Assembly: GCA_016215105.1 (NCBI GenBank)
Contig: JACRLJ010000006.1
Location: forward strand, 1-64,000
Length of the DNA: 64,000 nucleotides
Direction of reading: 5' to 3'
DNA from: Candidatus Hydrogenedentota bacterium
Lineage (GTDB): Bacteria > Hydrogenedentota > Hydrogenedentia > Hydrogenedentales > SLHB01
Under the pieces are notes generated by a model. That model saw only the letters and a program-made list of their open reading frames with translations, made no database searches and was not told the DNA's origin. The position numbers and the translations under genes are program-made. This document shows, one piece after another, positions 47,801 to 57,000 of the stretch; the first letter of the stretch is position 1; every line of letters starts with the position of its first letter.

Positions 47801-48737
47801 GGAACTGAACGGTAAAGTCTACAAGAAATTCTTCCTGCTGCTGGCCACGTTTGCCGACAACCACGACATGTACACGCGCCTCGGCCAAGTGACCGTTCGC
47901 GGACCCAAGGGAGTCATTGACGCCCGCACGTTGCATCTTCCAGGCGACGTGGACTGGTGGGAACACAAAGGTATGGGCGCCACGATGGGGACCGCGCGTC
48001 TGGGACATCCCAGCCGATTCGGTTTGTTACCGCTGCTCAAACCCGGCCAGACCGACTGGGCCGAAGGCGTCCCGCCCGCGTTTCCGCAGCCGGAATTCTG
48101 GGCCAGCAGCGTGCCGCTCACCACGCCGAACTGCACCTTTAGTGTCGTGGAAATAGAGTTGGCGGCGCCGCAGCCTGTCACATCGCTCTCCCTGAACACC
48201 GAAGGCATCTGCCCTGGATTCGCGATCATGGCGGTGACAGCCGAAACCGCCGACGACACCAGCTTGCTTCACGATACGCCGTTCCTGCCGCCCCCCGCGT
48301 TTCGCACGCCGCGCCGACTATTCTCGTTCAACACCGCCGGCGATGACGCGGGGTGGAGCTTCGACGGCGACGCCTTCTCCGTATCGGATTTCATGGGTAC
48401 AATCAGCCTCAATAGCGCGGTCAAGCGCGGCGAGGGCGCCGTCGGAAAAGCCGAATCTCCGTCCTTCACAATAGGCCCCGATGATAGTCGCCTACTCATC
48501 GAATTCATGGGAGGCCGCAACGTGAAAGGAAACCTGAGCGTTAGACTTGTCGATGCAAGTTCCGCGGAAACGCTACACACACTTGAACCGCCTGGTACGC
48601 ATATGGTGACTCCGGTCGAGATTCCGCTGAAGCCCTGGCGAGGCCGTTCGGCGCGCATCGAACTCGTGGACCAAAACGCCGATTCCAGCTACGCGTGGAT
48701 TGGCCTGAAGACGGTTTCCATATCGGAAGCTGAATAG
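44862..48737 (+). CDS. Large secreted six-hairpin glycosidase-like protein
   Basis: A protein of about 1,291 residues with a signal peptide (MSGLIMVLAVASKPAHA). An N-terminal beta-sandwich is followed by an (alpha/alpha)6 barrel at about 240-620 (AALYNLEYNWIAPYGWNE, FWTWQARHYWRFTGD, DGNLLLDWGQQIGNQEDFVQF). Later regions form beta-rich domains. The fold resembles rhamnosidase/glucoamylase-type enzymes (GH78, GH95 and relatives), but no family is certain. ATG 44862 has AAGGAAAG before it and a signal peptide after it; earlier starts are rejected. Divergent from GH106 across the palindrome. Confidence 0.75.
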   Translation: MVRTFAMSGLIMVLAVASKPAHALDYRMAAYHKTVIGASETAPHVIVFTYLKDGVSYTRSNVLAKLVPKRSDKDSAPEGLHVEDFPGGVTSDFDTGSVHIRTETEPLLIGRGTEAWEGAMLYSIESDPATPLAVDIGGPEPQEMGLPPGISSAALQPLPQLELAPDSASFLGGAEKMPVAIRVSGTLVSNGLAAQARFDSGRGWILLTYADTLERAKEIARLDPLAARAQVTAHYAALLENQIDTPEETINQAFRAALYNLEYNWIAPYGWNECIHHWLSLWHNQHTAGAEWIGQEDRSRQCTAYHAEHLLPGGAIPQFYPNGRTHRDFGGSNQFWTWQARHYWRFTGDKSFAEAVAPALDKVLAQTFAEHDPDGNLLLDWGQQIGNQEDFVQFYHDAATPTIEVINMMRTAAEFAEARSDAKAAAMWNARADTARERLCSALWMRDLGRFASYVDEHGKQRPDAQYHAFLYPALWDIVDPLDAYSSLRHVHDRLTGANGDVYCSNNFPNHDVGTWGMQSGAAQQPWAAWAFSKAGQFEHTWRPLKAVSDWVMSPEHRGAWPEISTEPTPAYFTPPAGLFVASVAEALFGLRVDAPSGVVEIAPSFPEHWPRASMRLAHYSAEYRRSGARLGYTVRSATPLARRLKWTLPPARVARVTANGAPLPFAVQEGVQHIVLTAETAAETETTFEIEYQPEQYEIDAPTTIAEGELFHAKTSGLQVLDFDDRCGVLASTDASDPDRFNGRIQRGLLAPYLPYGRLGLMTFSRRTFFLHCETKHGVRFWRPIDLTILPRVEAAPQGEITLAADSLDVPLLVRNNTESPVQGQAWLHVAQNSFPVTVDIPARSEIETQVTVPASLAALFSLGDNRASLALPGEEPVAFTLPCVQPFRDNAPLREFAAKRLTALALPADTLASGLAWTELRPGGHGGPVAWPGWKPPLEGLEAQAQFEAPELPGLSFQATQGKWALVGERIGKPYLRMELNGKVYKKFFLLLATFADNHDMYTRLGQVTVRGPKGVIDARTLHLPGDVDWWEHKGMGATMGTARLGHPSRFGLLPLLKPGQTDWAEGVPPAFPQPEFWASSVPLTTPNCTFSVVEIELAAPQPVTSLSLNTEGICPGFAIMAVTAETADDTSLLHDTPFLPPPAFRTPRRLFSFNTAGDDAGWSFDGDAFSVSDFMGTISLNSAVKRGEGAVGKAESPSFTIGPDDSRLLIEFMGGRNVKGNLSVRLVDASSAETLHTLEPPGTHMVTPVEIPLKPWRGRSARIELVDQNADSSYAWIGLKTVSISEAE

Positions 48738-48784
48738 GCAGAATCGAAGGGCCTCTAACAAGACCTCGGAGCGGTTGGCGAAAA

Positions 48785-48847
48785 GTAGCGCCGGCTTCCA
48801 GCCGGCAAAGTCCAGTCGCCACGAAGCCGGCAAGATGCCGGCGCTAC
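48785..48847. repeat. GTAG-footed REP pair (BIME), copy 2
   Basis: Same organisation and nearly the same sequence as 21481-21543: GTAGCGCCGGC, a central spacer including GTCCAGTCGCC, then GCCGGCGCTAC. It lies between two glycosidase genes, within the 244-bp spacer 48738-48981. Confidence 0.75.
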
Positions 48848-48981
48848 GACCGACGAATAAGGACTTTGTTAGAGAATCTAAGAGCTGGAAAGTCAGAGTG
48901 GATTGGGAATACCATCCATCCGAACGGCGGGACCGCCACGGCGACTGGGCGCAACATAATAAACGGGGTAAGGAAGAACTT

Positions 48982-51900
48982 ATGGAAACGTATTTCGTGC
49001 GGATGCGGATTTCGCTCAAGGTGGCGGTGACAGGGATGATCGCGGTCTTTCTAGGAGGTCTTACCGTGTGCGCAGATGCGGATGAATACGTCAAAGACGC
49101 GGGGACGACATGGACCCTCGGCACGAAAACCGTCGAGCGCCAGGTAACGCTGGAAAACGGCAAACTGCTGCTGACGCATTTCAAGGACAAGTCGTCCGGA
49201 CAAGAGTTGATCGCGGATGGGGCGGCCTCACCCGAGTTCAGCTTCTCTATCGACACGCCCGAGAACCGGATCACGAGCGCGAGCGAAGGGTGGACCTTGG
49301 CGGGGACGCATGAGTCGAAAGGAACCCAAGGCGAGCGCTACTTCGATATCCGTTTGCAGCGGCAATCGCTCGAAGTCACCAAGAGCTACGCGATCTATCC
49401 CGATTCGAGCATCATTCGTGAATGGGTCACGGTCAAGAACCTGGGGAATGCGCCGGTTCGATTGATCGATCCCAGCTTTCTGAATCTGAGCGCGAGCATA
49501 GGCGCCCCCGACGCCTCTGATTTCCTTTGGATGACCGGGGGCGACAACCAGCCGGGTTCGTGGGACCTGAAGACCGAAAAGCTGAGCCCGGATAAGGCTC
49601 GTACCTTCGACTCGTACGATCCTTTCCCGTTTGATACATCGAAGGCGTCGTATCCCGGTGACGGAATCGACGCGAAAATCCTCAAGAATGACAAACCGGT
49701 CTGGCCGGACAGCGGCTGGAAATATGTCGCCAACGCGGCCACAACCGAGGCGTTCGATCTCTCGCTCGACGTCAAAGCCGGTGACCTATTGGCCTTTCTG
49801 GTCGATATGCACGGCAATATTGGGTTTGACACCACGGCTTTTGACCCGACCATCCTCTTTGACGACGGCGAAACGCACATCGCCAGCAAGGAGTTCAGCG
49901 GCGAACAAGGAAAGAACGGCTGGCGCTATCAGTGTCTCGAACAGGGCAAGTATGTGGACCTGGTGTATTACCCCAGTATCCAGCAGTGGCAGAAACTGAC
50001 CACGAACGCGACCGGGACACCGTTTATCGGGCAGGGCAATCAGCACCCCGATGTCGGACAGAATGCCGCGCGCGTGTGGACAGCGCCGAAATCGGGCCAC
50101 GTTCGCATCACGGGGACGGTCCGCAACTCAGGCAATGGACAAGCGCCAGGGAAATACGGGGTGCGGCCTACGACGGGGACCTATGCGCCTTGGTATGGCC
50201 TGCTTAACCACAAGACGCATCAAGGCATGTTCATCGGCTGGGATTACTTCGGGCATTGGGCCTCGTCGTTCCGCTTGGGAAGCGGCGGCGTGGTGTCCTC
50301 CGAATTGGGCGTGGCCGGGTTCAATCAAACGCTCGCGCCCGGCGAGAGCGTCACGACGCCGAAAGCTTTCGTCGGCCTGTTCCGCGACGACCTCGACAAC
50401 GCCGGCAACGAATGCCTCGACTGGCAGTACCGCTATCTATGGGATTACACGCGGGAAGAATGGTTCCCCGCGATCCGCATGCTCGGGTATTGGATGTACG
50501 GGACCGGTTGGGGCCGGCCCGGCGTCGGGTGGACCGGCGGGAATCCCGATCTGGACAGCACGTTTCGCAAGGTGTTCCGCGTGGCCGATCTGATGCAGTA
50601 CGTCGGTGCGGACGTCTACCATCGCGACTGGGGCTGGTGGGACCGGGCCGGCGACTGGAACGGACCGGACTTTCGGACCACGATCAACTATTTGCGCAAG
50701 CGCGGCATGGGCCAACTGATCTACGCCTTCCTATACACCGTGGACCCCGAATCCAAGGTTGCGAAGGAGCACCCGGACTGGTTAATCGGGGGCTGTTTGG
50801 ACATGTCCAAGCCCGAAGTCGTGGCGTTTATGAAAGGACAGTTGGACGAGTTTGTCGAGCGCTGGGGTAATTTCGAGTGGCGTAATGACAGCTTCTTCAC
50901 CGCCCAACGCGACGGCGCCGATACCGTAATGCTGGCTCAGGACGAAGGCCTGCGGCAGGTCATCCGCGGATTCTTGGACAAGCATCCGGGCTGCGCATTC
51001 CAGGCCGTCAACGGCGGAGGTAACTACGGCGGCTACGACTACACACGCTACGCTTCGTCGTTTTCGTTCAGCGACGGCGCCGTGGGCATCCTGAGGAACT
51101 ACTATGCCTCGCTGCTCTTCCCGCCCGACAAGACCAGCGACATTCCCGACGTGTGGAATCCGGATAAGTACGATAAGGCCACCTGGCGCGGACTGCTCTG
51201 CATAAACTTTGATATGACCGGCGACACGTGGGACCCCGCAAAACTCGAGGGGCTTCGCGAGCTGATCGACATCTATCACTATCTGCATACGCAGGGCGTA
51301 GTGGGCCGATGGGTCCACGTCTACCGCCCCGTCATCGAAGGTGACGACGCCACAATGTATCTTCAGCGCCTTAGCCGCGACAAGCGCCGCGGTATTCTCA
51401 TCCCGAAACGGCCCGCCCCCGGCCCGATAACGATCAAACCGAAAGGACTGGCGCCGGACGAGAAGTACGAGGTGTCGTTTCACGAATCCGCGGCCCCCGA
51501 GACGCGAACCGGCGCCGATCTGATGGCGAAAGGAATCGCGATCGCGAGCATGGCGCCGGGTGAACTGATCTACCTCAACCTGCCGCTTCATCCCGGCAGC
51601 AAGCTGGACAAGACCCCGCCTACTCGCCCGCGCCGTATCACCAAGCATTTGGGAGAGAATATGGGGTACCCGGGCGTCGAGCTTACCTGGAAGCCGGGGA
51701 AAGACAATAACTGGGTTTCGTATTACGAGATTAGCCGCAACGGAGTTCCAATCGACAAAGTCGCCAAGGGCGGTTTCTACTTCGATCACTCCGCGGGCGC
51801 GGACTTGGCCGCCACGTACGAAGTGCGCACCGTGGATGGCGCCGGGAACGCGTCGAGTAATACCTTGGCCAACGGCCCCAAGTGCAAGCCCAGCCGTATC

Positions 51901-52275
51901 GTGGACGACGCGGATGGGCTGACACTCTCGGGAAAATGGGAACACAAGACAGGCCTATTGCCGGCCTATGCGGGAACGCTGTCCACGTCCAATGAAAAGG
52001 GCGCTCACGCGGACCTGAGTTTCGAGGGAAAGAAGGTCCTCGTGTTCGTGAAGATGGGAGCGGACTGCGGCAAAGCGGCCATTCGCATTGACGATCTTCC
52101 CCCGGTGACGGTGGACACCTATTCCGCGGACGACATCTGGGGCGTGTGCGTCTTCCAGAAGGAACTCTCCACCGCAGGGCCGCATACGCTGCGCATCGAA
52201 GTCATCGGCGTGCATTCCGAACGGGCGAAGGACAACTTCGTCAATATTGACGGCGTCCGCGTGGTCACGGAATAG
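48982..52275 (+). CDS. Secreted GH36-like glycosidase with C-terminal binding module
   Basis: A protein of about 1,097 residues with a signal peptide (VAVTGMIAVFLGGLTVCA). A beta-sandwich (about 30-460) is followed by a barrel resembling GH36/clan GH-D alpha-galactosidases: HRDWGWWDRAGDW, GMGQLIYAFLYTVDPESKV, KEHPDWLIGG and FEWRNDSFFTAQ, where the Asp is a candidate nucleophile. A fibronectin-like segment and a C-terminal module (about 960-1097; AAIRIDDLPPVTVDTYS, FVNIDGVRVV) follow. That module resembles the end of the GH127 protein at 5388. The exact GH family is uncertain. Confidence 0.78.
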   Translation: METYFVRMRISLKVAVTGMIAVFLGGLTVCADADEYVKDAGTTWTLGTKTVERQVTLENGKLLLTHFKDKSSGQELIADGAASPEFSFSIDTPENRITSASEGWTLAGTHESKGTQGERYFDIRLQRQSLEVTKSYAIYPDSSIIREWVTVKNLGNAPVRLIDPSFLNLSASIGAPDASDFLWMTGGDNQPGSWDLKTEKLSPDKARTFDSYDPFPFDTSKASYPGDGIDAKILKNDKPVWPDSGWKYVANAATTEAFDLSLDVKAGDLLAFLVDMHGNIGFDTTAFDPTILFDDGETHIASKEFSGEQGKNGWRYQCLEQGKYVDLVYYPSIQQWQKLTTNATGTPFIGQGNQHPDVGQNAARVWTAPKSGHVRITGTVRNSGNGQAPGKYGVRPTTGTYAPWYGLLNHKTHQGMFIGWDYFGHWASSFRLGSGGVVSSELGVAGFNQTLAPGESVTTPKAFVGLFRDDLDNAGNECLDWQYRYLWDYTREEWFPAIRMLGYWMYGTGWGRPGVGWTGGNPDLDSTFRKVFRVADLMQYVGADVYHRDWGWWDRAGDWNGPDFRTTINYLRKRGMGQLIYAFLYTVDPESKVAKEHPDWLIGGCLDMSKPEVVAFMKGQLDEFVERWGNFEWRNDSFFTAQRDGADTVMLAQDEGLRQVIRGFLDKHPGCAFQAVNGGGNYGGYDYTRYASSFSFSDGAVGILRNYYASLLFPPDKTSDIPDVWNPDKYDKATWRGLLCINFDMTGDTWDPAKLEGLRELIDIYHYLHTQGVVGRWVHVYRPVIEGDDATMYLQRLSRDKRRGILIPKRPAPGPITIKPKGLAPDEKYEVSFHESAAPETRTGADLMAKGIAIASMAPGELIYLNLPLHPGSKLDKTPPTRPRRITKHLGENMGYPGVELTWKPGKDNNWVSYYEISRNGVPIDKVAKGGFYFDHSAGADLAATYEVRTVDGAGNASSNTLANGPKCKPSRIVDDADGLTLSGKWEHKTGLLPAYAGTLSTSNEKGAHADLSFEGKKVLVFVKMGADCGKAAIRIDDLPPVTVDTYSADDIWGVCVFQKELSTAGPHTLRIEVIGVHSERAKDNFVNIDGVRVVTE

Positions 52276-52291
52276 AACTGCTGTGTCCCGC

Positions 52292-52319
52292 GCGGGAGGG
52301 TCGGCGTCCTCGCCGACCA
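52292..52319 (+). repeat. REP family A hairpin, third stem variant
   Basis: GCGGGAG foot, then GGTCGGCG-TCCT-CGCCGACC. The stem differs from the copy at 556 by paired changes (C to G with G to C), while foot and loop are conserved. It lies in the 198-bp spacer 52276-52473. Confidence 0.7.
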
Positions 52320-52473
52320 GTCCTGGCACGGGTAACACGCGAATGGATAGCTTCTTTGTCCGCAGTTTCCACGTTGTTTGCGTAGATGTTGCGGACAAAG
52401 AAGTCATACCAACGACTCTGCCGTTGCGGCCGGGCCGCCTTAGGGCCAATGATCGAGCGTCAAGGCCGGTCCG

Positions 52474-53469
52474 TCACGTTCCGTACAGCGCGCGCAAAGC
52501 GTCAGAAATGAAATCGCCGGTGAGCGGTTCAACATCCACCACGCTGAAGAAGAACCCTGTCTTCGTCCTGAATTCCTTGAGCGTCTCCAGGCACTGCCGC
52601 ACCTCTTCGCGCGAGGCGTCCGGGCAGCTGTAGCGGAGTCCGGTGCGGCGCATCAGGTCGACGGCCCAATCGTGTTTGTTGTTTTGCAGCCGCGTCATCG
52701 CGAAGATGCCCAGGCCCACCAGATCGCCGTGTATGAAGTGCCGGCGGGTAAGGTGCTCCATCGCATAGGCGACGAGATGCTCCGAGCCTTCTTCGGGACG
52801 GCTGTGGCCAATGCGCGCGCAGAATTCCACCTCGCGGCGGAACAGATCCACTACGGTGTCAATGCCCTTGGGCGTTACGTTGTATACCTCGTCCGCGTTG
52901 CGATCCAACTCGCGCAAACACTCGAGCGCTAGTTGCGCGACCTCGGTGTGATAGGTCTCGCCGTTGCGATCGGCGGCAAGTTTCCAGTCCCAGAGCGCGG
53001 TATGAATGCTCGCGATGTCGCATGCGCCGGCGCGGTTGAGTTCCATCGGCGCTAGCTGAATCAAGTCGTAGTCAACGATGATTTCCTCCGGAAAGATGTC
53101 GCCAACATACTGAACCGACTTGTCCACGCGCACCGCGATCATATTCGTGAGAGGCGCGTCCACGGAAATGATTGTGGGTACCAGAATCATCCGGCAACCG
53201 CGCTTCCACGCGAGGTACTTCGCCGTGTCCACACACGATCCGCCGCCGATCCCCACGACCACGTCGCACGGCGGCGTCTCGGAATCCAAACGCTCCAACG
53301 TGGCGAGGCCCATGTCGGTGACCATATGAACCCGCGCCGGCGCCCATGCCATCTGCTTCTGGACGAGCCGCCACGGCAGTTCCATCGTGACCACTTGAAC
53401 CGCACCCTGCAAATCGCGAAGCAAGCGCGTCGCGCCCCGCCCCGATTCGATGTGCGGCTTCTTGTACAT
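52474..53469 (-). CDS. Glycerol-1-phosphate dehydrogenase-like protein (AraM/EgsA type)
   Basis: A protein of 331 residues of the iron-alcohol-dehydrogenase superfamily. It has VVGIGGGSCVDTAKYLAW (NAD loop), ILVPTIISVDAPLTNMIAVR and the metal-ligand positions RAGACDIASIHTALWDW (Asp), EEGSEHLVAYAMEH (His) and RRHFIHGDLVG (His). Relatives reduce dihydroxyacetone phosphate to sn-glycerol-1-phosphate; araM of Bacillus lies in an arabinose operon. Here it lies between glycosidases, which fits a sugar-catabolic or glycerol-phosphate role, but specificity is not proven. Confidence 0.83.
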   Translation of the reverse strand: MYKKPHIESGRGATRLLRDLQGAVQVVTMELPWRLVQKQMAWAPARVHMVTDMGLATLERLDSETPPCDVVVGIGGGSCVDTAKYLAWKRGCRMILVPTIISVDAPLTNMIAVRVDKSVQYVGDIFPEEIIVDYDLIQLAPMELNRAGACDIASIHTALWDWKLAADRNGETYHTEVAQLALECLRELDRNADEVYNVTPKGIDTVVDLFRREVEFCARIGHSRPEEGSEHLVAYAMEHLTRRHFIHGDLVGLGIFAMTRLQNNKHDWAVDLMRRTGLRYSCPDASREEVRQCLETLKEFRTKTGFFFSVVDVEPLTGDFISDALRALYGT

Positions 53470-54060
53470 GAATAGATTCGATCTCCAACGGCCTTTGGCG
53501 TTTCCAGCACTTGTCGTTACGCGCGGTCTCCCAGCGCGCGCATGTCAGGCACGAGGGACTTTGGCTTGTCTGTGGAGCGTATCATCCCAAAGGTGGAACG
53601 CACAATAGACCCGCTTATGCCCTTTGGAAAGATAAGCCAGCCCCGCGAACAGCGGCGCATGTCATCCAGTCTACCGGTTGGCAGGGACCGGCGTTTGGTG
53701 GGCCTCCCTTATCAAGAACTGCGGGCGTCTGCGGGGCACCACGCAGCGCGCACGAGTAGTTGTGTGCAGCCCTTGTAGGCGTATTGTACCGAGGAAAAAT
53801 ACCGAGAAGTCCGCTAGACTTAGAATGGGATGAGGGTCGCCTGAACCTGACTGCGCTGATGAATACTGCGTCCACGTACGTCGCCCCATTACTCGGGCAC
53901 GTGGCGGAGATGGGGACAAGATCACTTCCCGAGGTAATCCAGGCGTCGAATTTGCCGACGGGTTGCCGGAGAAAACGGATTAGAACGGCGCAAGAAGAAC
54001 GCGTTAACGATATCTAGCACGAATAGAATCTGACGAGGTCGCTACCGAGGGAAAAGCATC
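53470..54060. other. 591-bp spacer without a supported gene
   Basis: Short ORFs are present (for example 53760-54017) but none has a recognisable protein pattern or a convincing ribosome-binding site. The region separates the minus-strand dehydrogenase from the plus-strand SUMF1 gene, so it should hold two promoters; I cannot identify them. Confidence 0.5.
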
Positions 54061-57000
54061 ATGAGGCTGAAACCGGCGCGTGTTGGATTCATGTTGGCGT
54101 GGGCGCTTACCAGTTCCTGTACGGGGGCCTTCGCTTCGACTGTTCCCGGAGACGTGAACGGTTCCGGTGGCGTTGACGCGGTAGATGTCCAACTTGTCGT
54201 CAATGCCGCTCTTGGTATCGGCTCAAGCCCCGCATGCGATATCAATAGCGACGGCGCAGTCAACGCGGTGGATGTGCAGCTCGTCATTAACGCGGCCCTG
54301 GGGATCAACATCAGTGTGCCGCCGACAATAACGTCCTTCGCCATCAATAGTGGCGCGGCCGAGACGACTTCACGAACCGTGACCCTGAATAACACCAGCA
54401 CGGGCGCCCCGACCCAGTACATGGCGAGCGAGAACTCGGGCTTTGCCGGGGCGGGCTGGCAGACCTACTCGACCGCGCCGTCGTTTGATCTCTCCTCGGG
54501 CAACGGGACCAAGACGGTCTACTTCAAGGTCAAGAACGCCGATGGTGAGTCGCTGATAAGCAACGACACGATTACGCTGAATGAACTCGCGGCCGGCACG
54601 GAGGAGACTATCCTACTTCCCGGGCTCGCTTCCGGCGTCGTGCAGTTGGTGATGGTGTGGTGCCCGCCGGGGACCTTCATGATGGGACGGTCACCGGGCG
54701 AGCAGGGAAGTAATTCCAGCGAAGACCCGCAGCACCAAGTCACTCTAAGCCACGGCTTCTGGATTGGCAAGTACCCGCTTACACAAGCGCAGTGGATGGC
54801 GGTCATGGGGAGCAATCCATCCTTCTTCTCGGGGTACGACAACCGTCCGGTAGAGTCGGTATCCAGGGACGCTACGCAGGCGTTTATTACGGCGCTGAAC
54901 GCGGCTACAGGCCGAACCTTCCGCTTACCGAGCGAAGCGGAATGGGAGTATGCCTGCCGCGCAGGGACAACGACTCGTTTCTACTGGGGCGACGACCCGG
55001 GCTACACGGATATCGGCGCCTACGCGTGGTATTTCAACAATAGCGCGTTCACGACGCACGACGTCGGAGGCAAGGCCCCCAACGCGTGGGGCCTGTACGA
55101 TATGGGCGGGAATGTCTCGGAATACTGCCGGGACTGGTACGGGAGCTACTCGCGCGCAGTGACCGATCCGGCGGGACCTTCCTCGGGCGTGTGGGGCGTT
55201 TCGCGAGGCGGCTGCTTCGGCAGCATGGGCCTTTCTTGCCGCTCGGCGAGCCGCTCCACCGACTCCCCGGGCGCCGTATCAAACGGCAGCTACGCCGGAT
55301 TCCGCCTCGTCAGCGCTTCGAGGCCCGGGCCAACAGTGACCTCGTTCCTGATCAATAGTGGCGCGGCCGCGGCGGCCTCACGAACGGTCACCCTCGATAA
55401 CACCTGCGCGAAAACCCCGACCCAGTATATGGCGAGCGAAGACTCAGGCTTTGCTGGGGCGGGTTGGCAGACCTACGGGGCCGCGCCATCGTTTGACCTC
55501 TCCTCCGGCAATGGGATTAAGACTGTCTACCTCAAGGTCAAGAACGCCGGCGGCGAGTCAGAGGTAAGCAGCGACACGATCACGCTGAACGAGATCACGT
55601 TGAGCGAAATCTCGGCCGGCACGGAGGAAACGATCCTGATCCCCGGACTCGCTTCCGGCTACGTGCGGTTGGACATGGTGTGGTGCCCGGCGGGGACCTT
55701 CATGATGGGCGCGTATCCGGGTGAGCAGGATAGCGACCCTGTCGAAGACCCGCAGCATCAGGTCACTCTAACCCAAGGCTTCTGGATGGCCAAGTACCCG
55801 GTAACACAGGCTCAGTGGCAGGCGGTGATGGGGAGTAATCCCTCCTTCTTCTTGGGGTACGATAACCGTCCGGTAGAGCGGACTTCCAGGGACGGCACGC
55901 AGGCGTTTATCACGGCGCTGAACGCGACTACCGGCCGAACGTTTCGCTTACCGAGCGAAGCGGAATGGGAGTATGCCTGCCGCGCGGGGACACGGACTCG
56001 GTTCTACTGGGGCGACGACCCCTCTTACGCGGACATTAGCAACTACGCTTGGTGGTCCAGCAACAGTGGCAATCAAACGCACGATGTAGGAGGCAAGCTG
56101 CCCAACGCGTGGGGTTTGTACGATATGGGGGGGAATGTTTACGAGTACTGTCAGGACTGGTATGGGAGTTACTCGAGCGGCGCAGTGACGGATCCGGCTG
56201 GGCCCTCTTCGGGATCGAACGGCATCTCGCGAGGCGGTGGCTTCAGCAGCCCCGGCTCCGACTGCCGCTCGGCGGGCCGCTTGGCCGATTCGCCAGGCAG
56301 CGCGAGCAACGGTATCTACACCGGCTTCCGCCTCGCCCGGACGTCGTCGGCTGCGCCCACAGTGGCCTCGTTCCTGATCAATAGGGGCGCGGCGGAGGTG
56401 ATGTCGCACACCGTGACCCTCGATAACACCTGCACCACGCCCCCGACGCACTACATGGCGAGCGAAAACCCGGACTTCTTCGGGGCCAGTTGGCAGACGT
56501 ACTCCAACGCGCCGTCGTTTGATCTCTCTTCCGGCAATGGGACCAAGACCGTCTACCTCAAGGTCAAGAACGCCGATGGAGAGTCGGGGAGAACCAGCGA
56601 CACGATCGCGGTGAACGAGCTCACTATTCTCCTTCCCCAAGCCCTTTCCGACACTCCCGTGCCGCTGGTGATGGTGTGGTGCCCGGCGGGGACCTTCATG
56701 ATGGGCGCGTATCCGGGCGAGCAGGATAGCGTGGGTAATGAGGTCCCGCAGCATCAGGTCACTCTAACCCACGGATTCTGGATGGGCAAGTATGAGGTAA
56801 CCCAGCAGCAATGGGCGGCCATAATGGTGGGGAATCCCTCGTACTTCTCCGGCAACCCTAATCGGCCTGTTGAGTCGGTGTCCCGGGATACCACGCAGGC
56901 GTTTATCACAATGCTCAAAGCGGTTACGGGGCGGACCTTCCGCCTGCCGAGCGAAGCGGAATGGGAGTATGCGTACCGCGCCGGGACAACCACTCGCTTC

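Noticed and set aside
53760-54017. 85-residue ORF before the SUMF1 gene
   Set aside because: No convincing ribosome-binding site, no family, composition unlike a folded protein.
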